The notes under the pieces were generated by a model. The model saw nothing but the letters and a program-made list of their open reading frames with translations. It did no database searches and was not told the origin of the DNA. The position numbers and the translations under genes were made by a program. This document shows positions 23,850-36,100 of a DNA stretch of 64,000 bases, in pieces. The stretch comes from Rhabdophis nuchalis (taxonomy: Eukaryota; Chordata; Lepidosauria; Squamata; Natricidae): assembly GCA_039707465.1 (NCBI GenBank), contig CM077644.1:141794462-141858461 (forward strand), given 5' to 3'. Each line of letters begins with the position of its first letter. The stretch's first letter is position 1.

Positions 23850-24201
23850 GTCAAGGTAAAAGGTAAAGGTTCCCCTCGCACATATGTGCTAGTTGTTCCC
23901 AACTCTAGGGGGCGGTGCTCATCTCCGTTTCAAAGCCGACGAGCCAGGGCTGTCCGAAGAAGTCTCTGTGGTCATGTGGCTGACATGACTAAATAGCGAA
24001 AGCGCACAGAATGCTGTTACCTTCCTACCAAAATTGGTTCCTATTTTTCTACTTGCATTTTTACATGCTTTTGAACTGTTAGGCTGGCAGAGAGTGGGAT
24101 AAAGTAACAGGAGCTCACTTTGTTATGCGGCACTAGAGATTTGAATTGCCGACCTTTCTGATCAACAAACTCAGTGTCTTAGCCACTGAGCCACCACGTC
24201 C
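23850..24201 (-). mobile_element. Sauria-type tRNA-derived SINE
   Basis: The minus strand reads GGTGGCTCAGTGGCTAAGAC (pol III head), a B-box remnant, then the central domain and a GTGCGAGGGGAACC end with ACCTTTACCTTTT tail, the Bov-B type 3' end. Flanks CTATTGGAAG and CTATTAGAAAG form a near-perfect TSD. Confidence 0.88.
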
Positions 24202-24429
24202 CTATTAGAAAGTAGAACTATCAGTTGCAAAAATCCTGACTTAGGCAGCAAAGGATTAGGTTTACTGTATCTTTTGGCTAACTTCTAGAAACCATTCCGA
24301 TTTTTGTAGCCCAGATCTGGTAGTTCTATTATTATGTATTATTTGTGGGCCAAGACAAAACCAACAAACCATAAACATCCTTGTATCCTAAGGGGTCCAC
24401 ACCTGCAATGAAATACTGTTCCCCTAAGC

Positions 24430-24904
24430 CAGTGATAGCAAACTTTTTTTTGGCTCGTGTGCCAAAAGCAGGGGGAGTGCAGGGGGTTTGTGCGTGGGCA
24501 TGCCACCTCCATAATGCTATGCGCACAACCCCAGCATGCCTGCGCACATAACCAGTGCTCCCCCCCCCATTTTTGATGTGCTTTTTTCACTCTCCCCAGG
24601 CCCCAGAGGCTTTATAGGAGCCTGGGGAGGGTGAAAACAGCCTCCCCTGCCCCCTGGAGGCCCTCCAGAGGCTTCAGGAACTTCCCTGAAGCCTCCAGAG
24701 CGCGAAAAACTGGCCCTACTGGCAAACCAGAAATTCAGGAATGTTCAAGAACCTTCAGGAGGGTGAAAAATGGCCTCCAAAGAAGGCTGAAGTCAGCTGG
24801 CCAGAGTGAGCATGTGTGCTGACCAGCATCGGGCAACACTCGTGTGTGGTTCCGTGTTGCTCCGTGTGCCACCTATGGCACGCATGCCATAGATTTGCCA
24901 TCAC
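24430..24904. mobile_element. hAT-like element of the CAGTGATGGC family
   Basis: The ends are CAGTGATAGCAAAC and ATTTGCCATCAC. The body has GTGTGCCAAAAGCAGGG and GCATGCCA blocks. The TSD is not clear. Confidence 0.65.
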
Positions 24905-25690
24905 AGCCCTAGACAATTCTAGATTGGATTATTAATGATCCAGAATTAGATTGGATTACTAGCTTTAAACCTGTGGCAAAAATTTCCCTACTTTTATAAC
25001 AATGCCAATTTGGTGGAAAATTGAAGGAAATTTAATTGAAATAAAAGGAATATATATATATATATATATTTCTATTTAGTAGCATATAGATGACTGTGGT
25101 TGATATCTGTTTACCTATATGCTACTAAATATTCTGCTAAGTGAAAGCAGAATTGGCTGAAATTGAGATGAGAAACAACAAGAAAATCTAGAACTGTAAG
25201 TGACAATTGGTCGTCAAAAGATATCCAGGCAAACTATTTCTGTCTCATTACCAAAGGAACCCATGTCAATGTGTCCACATACCTCGATGAGCACATATTT
25301 CCATATTTCTGCGGGTTAAGCTTGTCTTGTAAAAGTCTTGACTTAAATATGGAAAATCTGGAACAATAGATTGGAAAGGGACTGTCCTTTTTTCATATTG
25401 TGACTTTCAATTTTGTATGGTGCATAATTTAGTCCTAAATTATTTCTTCCTTTCTGAAGTGATTGAGGAGAGCAATGGAACAAAACTGAGACTAGAGAGC
25501 TGAAGAATGGTGGGCCAGTTCTTTTCTTGGGGAAAATAGTTGAGAAAATGGAAGGCCTATATCTTCACATTGTTTCGGAAGAAGAGGATTCCATCATAGT
25601 CAATTTCAGGCCAGGATATACAACAGTATTAAGATGGAACTGATAACACTAGTGGATGGTAGAGGGGATGGACCCTCTGGTAGGATCAGG

Positions 25691-25980
25691 AACCGAGGTG
25701 ATATTCAGCAGGTTCTGACCAGTTCTGAAGAACAGATAGAGGAAATTTTGAGTAGTTCGGAGAACCGGTAAATACCACCTCTGACTGGCCCCACTCCCAT
25801 CTATTCTCTGCCTCTCGAGTCCCAGTTGATCGGGAGGAAATGGAGATTTTGCAGTAACGTCTCCAGGAATGAGGTGGGAATGGAGATTTTGCAGTATCTT
25901 CCCCTGCCACACCCACCAAGCCATTCCATACCCACCAAGCCACACTACAGAACCGGTAGTAAAAAAATTTGAATCCCACA
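25691..25980. mobile_element. GGTGGGATTC-family hAT-like element
   Basis: It runs from GAGGTGATATTCAGCAGG to TTTGAATCCCACA. Flanks AGGATCAGG and AGGATTCAGG may be the TSD. Confidence 0.72.
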
Positions 25981-26278
25981 GGATTCAGGACAGGATGGGG
26001 TGGTGTACCTGGGCCTGTTTTTTGCTTGTTTTTGCGTTCCCCAACCCAGGGGTATTAAAATACTAGCTTGGCCAGAAGAAAACATGGTGTGACTGTCTTC
26101 TGCCCCTTTTTTGTTAAGCAGATGCTACTTTTTATGACACTATAGTAAGTTAAAGGAAGATTGTTTTGATAATAAACTTGTAACTGAGTAATTAGAGCAG
26201 ATCGAACTGCTGATAAAGGGATATCAACAATCTGGTTTTCTGCAACTCATCCTCATCCTTGTTTTCCAAGGTGTGAGG

Positions 26279-26447
26279 CAGTGATGGGTTTCCAAATGTT
26301 TTACTACCGGTTCGTTTGTGCACTCTCACACGTGCACATGACGCTTCTGTGCATGCGCAGAAGTGTCTGGGCGAGTAGGTGGAGCCTCATGCCATCGCTA
26401 CTACCAGTTCGGCTGATCCAGGCCAATACAGGAGCAACCCACCTCTG
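26279..26447. mobile_element. GGTGGGATTC-related hAT-like element, TSD GTGTGAGG
   Basis: The ends are CAGTGATGGGTTTCC and GCAACCCACCTCTG. A perfect 8-bp TSD lies at 26271-26278 and 26448-26455. The core has TACTACCGGTTCG and TACCAGTTCGGC. Confidence 0.87.
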
Positions 26448-26617
26448 GTGTGAGGCCTCCACAGGTGTTTACTTGCTTAAAAGGTGGCTATGGATGAACC
26501 AGGAAGAACCCCCATAGCTAAAGCTAGTAGTGGGTGAGGATCTTGCCTAGTAAACTGTTCATCCTGTAAACAGACATTCTTCCACTACCAATTTGGGGGA
26601 AGAGGTGGAACATGGTA

Positions 26618-26979
26618 CAGACAGTCCTCGACTTACAACTATTCATTTAGTGGCTGTTTGAAGTTACAAGAGGATTGAAAAAAGTGACTTATGACCATTC
26701 TTCACCCTTATGACTGTTGCAACATCCCCATGGTCATGTGATCAAAATTTGGCCGCGTGGCAACTGACATGTATTTATGATGGTTGCAGTGTTCCAGGAT
26801 CACCTTCAAACGAAGCCGATGGGGAAGGCAGATTCACTTAACAACCGTGTAATTAACTTAACAATGGCAGTGATTCATTTAGCAGCTGTGGCAAGAAAGA
26901 TTATAAAATGGGACAAAACTCACTTAACAACTCTTGCTGAGCAACAGAAATTTTGGGCTCGTAATTCAAGGACTGCCTA
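26618..26979. mobile_element. Tigger-like short DNA transposon
   Basis: The ends are CAGACAGTCCTCGACTTAC and CAAGGACTGCCTA, both flanked by TA. The interior is the reverse orientation of the family core. Confidence 0.78.
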
Positions 26980-27095
26980 TACTGCAGGAAACAATTGTTT
27001 AGATAACACAAAGCCTTCCTCCAGCGTGCAGCTGTCCTGCAGTTGCCCTACAGCTTATATGAGCAATATGAGTCTTGTTTGAGGACTCTTTACAG

Positions 27096-27231
27096 CAGTG
27101 TTTCTCAACCTTGTCAACTTGAAGATGTCCGGACTTCAACTCCCAGAATTCCCCAGCCAGCATTTGCTGGCTGGGGAATTCTGGGAGTTGAAGTCCGGAC
27201 ATCTTCAAGTTGACAAGGTTGAGAAACACTG
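27096..27231. mobile_element. perfect palindromic foldback hAT element, TSD CTTTACAG
   Basis: Arms 27096-27162 and 27165-27231 are exact 67-bp reverse complements around TT. A perfect 8-bp TSD lies at 27088-27095 and 27232-27239. The ends are CAGTGTTTCTCAACC and GGTTGAGAAACACTG. Confidence 0.93.
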
Positions 27232-27239
27232 CTTTACAG

Positions 27240-29040
27240 GGATAGGAACTCTGTTAGATTTCACACAAAAACACATAACAACCGGTTTAAATGGTAACAT
27301 TCTATTCAGGCAGCCTACCAATATCTCTTCTTACTCTAGTAACAAACAGAGAGGTCATCCAATGAGACAGCATGAGGAGATATCTGTCTGTCTCTCTTTT
27401 AATGTCTCTCTTCTCAAGCACCCACGTAGACACAAGTGTTTTGGAAAATGTGAAATTGCTTCCTCCGACCAAACAATTACCTCTAACTACTGAAGGTCAA
27501 CATTATCTAGACCAGAAGGTGATCCTTTTGTTTACTGCATTTTGGGGGCTCTTTAAGGGAAAAGCAGGCAAGTTGGAAAGCTCTCATTGAAAATTTCCAG
27601 GCAATCCTCCAGCTCCCCTGAAAAAGGTATTCTTTTTGCAACTGCTTGCAGAAAATAGACTTTGGCTGTAGGGGGAGATGCCATGGATGTAGCCACAGAT
27701 TTCAGCCCTATAAATGCTCTACACTCTCAGTACTGTACATTAATTTCCCTCCCCACTAATAAGTTTCAGCCCTAGCAAAGCCATGGTTACAAACAACAGT
27801 TATAACAGATTATGATAAAGGGAAAAGGAAGGGTGAGCATATCAGGAAAACTATATATAGTTCTCAGATATACATGTTAGTAGCAACTCTGAAGAGGGCT
27901 CTGAAATGTGAAGAGGGCTCTGAAGCTGGATCTCCAGCTACAATCAGCACTGGCTAGAGCTCCCGAATCTGGGCTGCCAAAATCAGGTTAGCAAGTATAA
28001 TCTTTATTGTCATTGTACTTAAATACATTGTACTTAATAACTAGGGAGTTGCCAGATGGTGTCTTCTGGAATTTTACAGTCTGGCCTCCTATCATACCCA
28101 CCCAGCAAGGCAATTTTGAAATAAGACCTCGATTCATAAAATATATGAAGAATGGTTACAGGAATTAGATATGTCTAATCTAAAGAAAAGAAGGACTAGG
28201 GGTGACATGATAGCCATGTTCTAGGATCTAAGGGTCAGCCACAAAGAAGAGGGAGTCAACCTATTCTCCAAAAAGCACCCGAAGGCAGGACAAGAAAGCA
28301 ATGAACCGGAACTAACCAAGGAGGGAAGCAACCTAAAACTAGGGAGAAATTTCCTGACAGTGAGAACAATCAATTACTTCCAAAAGTTGTTGCTGCTCCA
28401 TCACTGGAGGTTTTTAAGAAGAGATTGGACAACCATTTGTCTGAAATGTTACACGGTCTCCTACCTGAGCAGAGGATTGAACTAAAAAAGTCCAACGTCC
28501 CTTTCGACTATTATTCTAAATCGTCTCAATTATATTTGCAGAAATCTCTGTATACCATTCTGGTGCCCTCTATTTTCCTCAGTAACTCACTTCTTAAATT
28601 TCACTTTTGGGTCACAACTTGGAGAAGCTGCCGATGGGACAGGAATGAGGAGGAATGAGAGCCTTCAATAAATATGGCTGGTGAAAGAACCCATTTGACT
28701 GGCACGAATTTAGTCAGCTCCTATTAGGTAGAAACAATGGGAGGATTCTAATTTCCCTAGGAAGCAAAACTGTCCTGAGATGCACTCTCTTTTCTTCTTC
28801 CCAGAATCAGAAGTGGACCTGGGCATGCCTGAATAAGGCTACTTTCTCTCACATCTGCCACCTTACAGCAATCATCACAATATTTTACTCTTTGGATCAT
28901 GCGGTAACTCATTGCTTCAATTGCTATTCTTAGCCTCTGTTTATTTCTTGCTTTGTCACCCTTCTGGCCAGATTATCATTATGAGAAGTTTCACAGAAAC
29001 ACATCGATTTCTGTCATATTACTACTGTATGACATTTCTT
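27240..29040. other. unassigned stretch except the CR1 piece
   Basis: A Rex-like tail on the minus strand is visible near 27985-28040 (TATAATCTTTATTGTCATTG). Otherwise nothing recognised. Confidence 0.5.
28125..28450 (+). mobile_element. CR1 LINE 3' fragment
   Basis: Readings KKRRTRGDMIAMF, NLKLGRNFLTVRTIN and a W-rich end match the CR1 C-terminal region, with frameshifts. Confidence 0.72.
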
Positions 29041-29049
29041 ACCGCACAA

Positions 29050-29253
29050 CAGTGGTGGGTTTCTGCAGGCTCGCACCTACTTGCGAGAGCCGGTTGGTGA
29101 AATTTAGAGAACCGGTGAGAGGGGGTTCCACCGCCCTTCCAGATTTACCTGGAAGTAAATCTGGCCCGCCGCTGCTAGTGACCCAACGGGAAGGAAAGGA
29201 AAGTGAAGGAAGGAAGGAAGGAAGGAAGGAAGGAAAGAGAGAGAGAGAGAGAG

Positions 29254-29320
<67 letters not shown>

Positions 29321-29497
29321 ATTTATCATCACAATTGAGTCCAAAATTTTGGTTGCTAAGCAAGAGCGTTGTTAAATGAGTTTCACCACATTTTTAAAGG
29401 TGGCCACTCCCACCCTGTCACATGACTGCCAAGCCACACCCACAAAATAGGCCACACCTACAGAGTAGGTTCTAAAAAAAATTGAAACCCACCACTG
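29050..29497. mobile_element. GGTGGG-family hAT-like element containing a GA-rich array
   Basis: It starts CAGTGGTGGGTTTCTGC and ends TTGAAACCCACCACTG. The TSD is CCGCACAA/CCACACAA (7 of 8). Inside are GGAA, GA and GAAA microsatellites (29207-29322) and a piece of the Tigger-like family (29330-29385). Confidence 0.8.
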
Positions 29498-29904
29498 CCA
29501 CACAACGTATAGGAGATCCCTCTTTTCTTTAAGATAGCACCGATAAGGGTAGCAAAATCAGTTCTTTGTGCATGCTGAAGGTTTTGAATCACCTGCAACA
29601 TGGAGATGCTTGCTTACTTAATGGCATTTGATGGTTAGTGGCTACTCATATCTAAAATGTGTGCCGTGCCCCAACTACATAGATAGAAAAAGAAGTCTTG
29701 AGTTTTGCAAAGAAACTTTTGGAAAGAAGTTGTGCTTGACAATTCCTGCACTGTAGAAGGGATGGAGCAGGATTCATATGAGATTTCAGTTCCAACAATC
29801 TTACAATTATTTGTGTAATGTACAAGATAAACAATAATATACTAAAAATAAAAGACAATCATAACACAGCATCATCATTACTTTCATGTTGGAAATATAT
29901 AATT

Positions 29905-30930
29905 ACATATCTACCCCAAACCACCCCAATGATGCCGTAGCGGTGATGTGCCAGTGCCTGGAAGCCGTGCGGATCTGGATGGGAAGTAACGGACTCAGGC
30001 TCAACCCGACCAAGACCGAGTGGCTGTGGTTTCCGGCTGCCCGATTCAACCAGCTTTCTCCAACGCTGGCCATAGGGGGCGAACATCTTGCCCCTGTGGA
30101 TGGGGCGCGCAATTTGGGTGTCCTCCTGGATACCCGGCTGTCTATGGAAGAGCAAGTGACAGCCGTGGCCAGGAGGGCGTTTTACCAGGTTCGCCTGGTT
30201 CGCCAATTGCGCCCCCTATTGGATCGGGACGCCCTTCGCACAGTCACTCATGCCCTCGTGACATCCCGACTGGACTATTGTAACTCTCTCTACATGGGGC
30301 TTCCCTTGAGGTGCACCCGGAGGCTTCAGTTAGTTCAGAATGCAGCCGCATTCAGAATAGCCGAGCTATTATGGGGACCACCAGGTTCACCCACGTTACA
30401 CCGCTCTTGCGCGAGCTGCACTGGCTGCCTGTCGTCTTCCGGGTGCGCTTCAAGGTGCTAACTATCATCTTTAAGGCGCTCCATGGCTCGGGACCTAGCT
30501 ATCTGCGGGATCGGATCCTGCCCCATACATCCTCACGACCGATTCGCTCCCACAGAGAGGGACTTCTCCGGGTGCCGTCCACTAGACTTTGTCAGCGGGC
30601 GACGCCCAGGGGAAGGGCTCTCTCTGTGGCGGGCCCGGCCCTCTGGAACGACCTTCCCCCCGATATCAGAACGACCACGGACCTCCGCTCCTTCCGTACG
30701 AAATTAAAGACCCATTTCTTTCGACTGGCCGGCCTTGGATAGTCTCTCTGTCTATAGATTTTAAATGTATTTTAATGGGTTTTAATTTTTTAGCACGGGA
30801 TAACATTGTTTAATTGTGTTTTAAAGTATATATTTTTGTATCTATTGTTTATATTGTTTTTAGTCCTCCTGTGCACCGCCCCGGGTCCCTGTGGGGAGAG
30901 GGAGCGGTTAATAAATTCAAAGTTATTATA
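29905..30930 (+). mobile_element. L2-like LINE, 5'-truncated at QLYIS, frameshifted
   Basis: Open frames 29886-30461 and 30311-30742 are in different phases. A short TTCAGAATAGCC-type duplication near 30350 explains the shift. The copy ends with CGGGTCCCTGTGGGGAGAGG and an A/T-rich tail. Confidence 0.85.
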
Positions 30931-33900
30931 AAAGTTATTATAATTATAGTAATTAAAAATCCCTATGGCACTACCCTAGTTAACAAAAAAAAAAAGCCAT
31001 CCAGAAGAACTGGAGGTCAGCAGAGTCAGGACAAACTGTACCCCAACAAAAAACTATATTACAAAATGTAGTCCTTCAGATTATCCTGTCCATTTGCCTT
31101 CCTAACTCACCACCCACCTCAATGGGTTCTTCATAAATGAATCCTTTCTAACTAATTATGTCACCAAGTTTATAGGTTCTTTTCCTCAAAATGAAGGGCT
31201 CCCCTGAAGTGGCCAGTAAATAAAACAATAAATAGAATTCTGGAACAATGTAATGTCAGATTTCTAATTTTACTACTCAAATATAACTGGTTGAAAACAA
31301 GACCCTTGACATTTTTGATTTAAAAATGGAAATCCCTATTTTGAAATGACATTTCCTTCTTGAAGTGGGAATGCTCTGAACTTGTTTGCCTTTCAAATAT
31401 CAGAGGCACAAAATTTCTAGTATATAAAATCACATTAATGCCTTTCATGTCAACCCTAAAATACATTTGACACTAAACACATGCATGATGGAGCGAGCCC
31501 TACCCAAACCCTCCCTTTCATATAAACATCCACAAGTGTGTCCCATACCTCGCCTGTTTGCTCTCCTGCCCTGCAGTGCTTCCCTGTCAAAAATGAACCG
31601 GCAAGGATGTTAGAATAAAACCTGCATCAGTTTTATTTTGGCTTTTGCTATTCTGGGAGGCTTTATTTTTAAAAGGTCAACATCAGCAGCAAAAGTTGAC
31701 AATCCCTGCTCTTAGAAGGCATGATTTGAAATCTTTAAACTTGCTTCCCTTCCTGGATCCTTCTGCATAAAGGTGCCCAAGCCCCACTGCATTGGAGAAG
31801 CAGGAGCAGAGATACTCTGGGTTCAAGTCAGCAAGATCTGCTGCTCAGTCTGGCACTTACCTGGCCCTCAGGAGATCTTCTCTGGAAAGTCAAGGTCCTC
31901 GATGAAGGTACCTACGGAGGCAGGAAACTCAGGCAGCACCTTTATCCCTAGATGTGTGTGAGTGCGTATGAATGAGAGAGAGAGCGAGAGAGAGAGAGAG
32001 AGAGAAAGTGTGTGTATGACAGGCAGGTGTGTGTGTGACTTGAAAAACCTGCACCACAGACAGGCTGAAACTTAAAGCAGTTGCTTAGTCCCTTTCCCTG
32101 CTGGCAATTCAGGTTTGGCAGTCAGCTTGCATATGTTGGGAAAAAAAATAGATATCTCCAAATCGGTCTGCTGAACTGAGCTGCAGCTCCCTCATTCCTC
32201 ACTCCTTTCTTACAATGAAGCAGGCTTGCCTTGGAACAGATGAAATAGCAAGCACAAAGTGGGGGGGGGGGGGAGAGCGGGGACAGATTTTGGGCTCCAC
32301 TCCCCGAAAGCAGAGATGCAATCCTTCCGAGAGTGTCTTGCTGCTGCTGAAATCCTTATCAGGAGTTGGACTTTTGCCACCGTCAGTGTCATCTTGCCAG
32401 TTGCCTCATGAAACCACAAGTCGCTTCCCTTTGGGGATGGAACGTTCGCTTGCCAAAGGCAGAGGGCAGGCACGTCTGTCTGTTGCAACTTCAATTCCGA
32501 TAGACGCAAAAGGGCTCACTCAATCCACACCCAGGATCTGAGCAGAGATGTTGGAAGAGGTTTGCTCAGAATGGATGAAGGGCCCTCTGTGTTGGGCAGG
32601 GGAAGGCCCGTCCCCTGACAGGCCCCACTCCCCCAAGGCCGAGGAAGGTCAGGCAAGGTGGAAAGTAGCACTGGCTTCAATTTCACGTGGGATGGGATGG
32701 GACACAATTTAAAAGAGGCATTTTGATACAGAGTCTGGAGGGCATCTGGAAATTCAGTTATTTTATTCCAGTTTCTATTTCAAACTTTCAAAAGTTGTCG
32801 CATGCCAGACATCGGCCCCTCTAACCTGGCACTGTGTCTTTTGCTTGGAAGAGTCCCTCAAGGTTTTGGACATGGAAGACCTCCATGGAGATGGTGAGCT
32901 ATTAAATCTCCACCTTCTGCCTCTAGACTTCCCTACTGAGCTTTAAGAGGTGAGAGTTTGGGCAGCTGAACATGAATTATATATCCGGAGGCCCAATGAT
33001 TATAGTCAATATATAGTCAGTATATTCAAGTCACTTATTTCACTTAGAAAGTATTATTTAAAGGAATTGCTTTTCCCCCATTTATTTATCAGGGATAGGC
33101 TGAAGTCCAGGACGTCAGGCTCAGGAGAATGGTTAATCAGATCTTTAAATGCCATAGATGTTGTTTTTTCCATATGTTCCAATCAGGCAAACATTCTCTA
33201 TTATTATATGAGAAGGTCTGGCAATTATGATCAAATGGGCCTCACTATGTCATGGATGGACTTTCCCCCCTCAGGGCTACAGAAATGAACTCTTTGCCTC
33301 AGTTTTCTTCTAAAGAATTGATGCCTTTCTCTTTTCCAGTGGGGTTACATTGCAAACATTTCTGCATGTTGCTGTACTTAGAACATATAGGGCTTCAGAA
33401 GGAAACAGGAAATCACAGCGCTGAAGTGGATATCACCATAGGTCAGGCGATAACTGCTGCTGTATTTGCTAGAGATGCATTGCAGGCAGCCCAAGGCAAT
33501 AGGGGATAAAGCCCTATGCAGCTTTTGATGAGGTGGAGAAGGCAATATTTTCTACATGATGAATAAATATTTTCCTAATTCTAGTTCCCAGCTACTCATA
33601 AAGCACCCTTGGATCTCTGAAGCCCATTTAAGGCAATGCCCTTGCTATTTTTGAATTCTAACATGATGTATCTAGTGAAAATAGAATTTTACAGATGCTA
33701 CTCCTGATCCAACATCATCCCAAGAGTTGGATTGGGCTTACTGGTGAAGCAAAAAAGCTTCCTGTGGATGAATGGGGCCTTTGTCTACCTGCTGATGGCT
33801 ACATGTTCACATAAGTAATACTCTAGCATGTGAGATTTGTCACAGATATCAAAATTTACAGGTTCTGGGAATTCTTGTGTAACATCCATGGTTGTGAGTG

Positions 33901-35235
33901 TAAAGAAGGATCAGCAGAATGATTGCTGTGCCATTCTTGCAATGAAAGCAAAAAGCCAGGGGAATGCTGAAAACTCCAGGATATTCTCTAGATAACAAAC
34001 TGTTCTCAAGAATAGCTAAGAAGCCAAAATGGATGAGTTTGCCAGGCACAGTAGAAAACTTCTTCCATTGCATCCATATTGTTGGACCACTACTGTTTAA
34101 AAATTCAAATGTTTATTCTGCTGAAACAATGGGAAAGGATATAAATCTTAATTCTGCAACTAAGAAGCAAACCCTTCAGCCAAGTTAAAGCTCCAGTTTG
34201 CCTTTGCAGTTGATCATAAGCCAGCTGTAGTGCTACTTGATTCATCTACTGACAGCCAAATGGATTTATGTTATTTTAGCAACAAGAAGCAAAGTATGCA
34301 ATTTATATCAGGGAAATACTAAAATCTCTTTTCCCAGCCTCCTAACATTTTTCCAGCTTGAGATCTGCCCCTTGGGGCTGAAAAATCTCAGAGACTGATT
34401 TAGCAGACTGTACTGTACTTATATTTGATTCATTATACTTTATCCCATTTTGCTCCCAAATACTGAGTCACAGTGAGGCACATTTTTTTCCATCCTAATT
34501 TTCATGTGCTAATGTTTAATGCTACCTGGATCTAAGTCTACATTCAAGTTGTTTCTCTTTTGTAAAAAAACAAACAAACAAAAATAAAAACACACACACA
34601 GATGCTGTCCCTTTCTATGTTTTAAGGATAAATGTACCTTTTCTTTTCTTCCAAAAATGATGTTAAAATTGTCAACTGCTGCAGTATTTAGCTTTGCTAT
34701 TGTCTAAAGGGATCTTTCATACCGAGGGATATTTTTTAAACATTTTATACTGGATTGTTATAAAACACTGCAATATAGAAATTGAGTCAATCGAGAGTTT
34801 TATTACTGTTTCCTTGGGAAGGTGTTTATAGTGCCAAAGCCTTTTAAGAATTACTTTTTTATTTGGCAGAGTTTCATGGAATGTTTGCTGTCGCTGTAAA
34901 ACAGCAGTCGCTGCCATGTTTCCTATTAAATTGGCAGGCACAATTAGATGAGGGCATGTGCCATCATGCCTTCTTAAGTAACACGGGGTTCTGTCCTCTA
35001 GCAAAATTCCAGTCCCATGACTCTTACTAGGAGTAATTCTGGACAACTAGAACCAGTCTCCTCCCTCAGAAATATTTGGGAGGCTCATTTAATGGTGAGA
35101 GGACGGATTGCACATATGAACTGTGGTTTCTGGGAAGATGTAGTAAGTGTTGTTCCTATGCTCTTCCCACCAGTTTTGTGTGAAGGCAATATAAATAATT
35201 GTAAGTGCCTGCATTTTTAGCCCTATAGGCCTGTA
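30931..35235. other. repeat-poor interval upstream of HOPX
   Basis: It contains the candidate exon at 31861, a GA/TG microsatellite at 31973-32018 and a G-run near 32261-32273. 34600-35050 is single-copy-looking sequence with homeodomain-type ATTA words. No coding evidence. Confidence 0.45.
31861..31960 (-). other. candidate upstream (5' non-coding) exon, possibly of HOPX
   Basis: A consensus 5' splice site CAG|GTAAGT lies on the minus strand with the exon ending at 31861 (donor 31855-31860). The sequence is outside recognised repeats, in the same orientation as HOPX and about 18 kb upstream of its first coding exon. HOPX in mammals has several alternative 5' exons. The left-hand limit (about 31960) is arbitrary, and there is no coding evidence. 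Confidence 0.25.
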
Positions 35236-35375
35236 TGTGTGTATACAATACAATACAATAGCAGAGTTGGAAGGGACCTTGTAGGTCTTCTAGTCCAACC
35301 CCCTGCGTGGGCAGGAACCTTATACCATTTCAGACAAATGGCTATCTAACATCTTTTTAAAGACTTCCAGGGTTG
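35236..35375 (-). mobile_element. CR1 3' tail, minus strand
   Basis: It reads TACAATACAATACAATAGCA, GAGTTGGAAGGGACCTTG, then TCTAGTCCAACCCCCTGC. This is the conserved CR1 3' end. Confidence 0.75.
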
Positions 35376-35382
35376 GGGCATG

Positions 35383-35389
35383 GTATGTT

Positions 35390-35462
<73 letters not shown>
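35383..35462. repeat. TG/GA microsatellite
   Basis: Alternating TG and GA dinucleotide runs. A further TG run lies at 35568-35598. Confidence 0.9.
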
Positions 35463-35467
<5 letters not shown>

Positions 35468-35893
35468 AATGTCTAAAATAGATCATTGTGGTTTTGACCG
35501 CACTAAACTCTCTGAAAATTGTGTCTATAGTTGCTATGTGAATAAAACTAATGAGCTAAGCCCAAAATGTGTGTGTGTGTGGTGTGTGTGTGTGTGTTTA
35601 GCACAAAACTTGATTATTTGTTTAAAGTAGTTCAATTGCTCCTCCATTCGGCTGCTGTTCAGCCATATTGTGACTATAATCAAACTCTTATTTAGATTGC
35701 TAGCTGAGGAAAACCCACCAAAAATTAAATTTTCATTCCAGTTCATTGAAAAGTGAACAGTCATAAAATTAAGAATTTCTTCATTGGGAAGCTATTTCAG
35801 TTGTGGTGTACCACAACAGAAAAGGCCTTGTCTCATCAATCCCCTTGCTATAATTTTAAAAATCAGTGAATCAGACTAAGAAATGGCATAAAT

Positions 35894-36092
35894 CAGTGAT
35901 GGCTAACCTTTTGAGTGCTGAGTGCCAAAAACATGTCCATGCACAAAAGCGGGCGCACACACACACCATAATGCAATGTGCATGTGACACACACACACCT
36001 ATGTGCCCCTGCCATGCATGTGGGCAGAGACCCGAAAATCAGCAGGGCTGAGCTGGGGTGAAGGCTGGCGTGCCATAGGTTCCCCATCACAG
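35894..36092. mobile_element. hAT-like element, TSD GCATAAAT
   Basis: The ends are CAGTGATGGCTAACC and GGTTCCCCATCACAG. A perfect 8-bp TSD lies at 35886-35893 and 36093-36100. Same family as 13480-13692. Confidence 0.87.
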
Positions 36093-36100
36093 GCATAAAT

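Noticed and set aside
23850..24201. true tRNA gene
   Set aside because: The tRNA-like head belongs to a SINE with degraded boxes and a LINE-type tail.
27098..27493. 131-codon open frame also seen on the other strand
   Set aside because: The shared start is the palindromic hAT element; the remainder has no motif.
29039..29375. KKERKKE and FLSFFLS open frames
   Set aside because: Translations of GAAA repeats.
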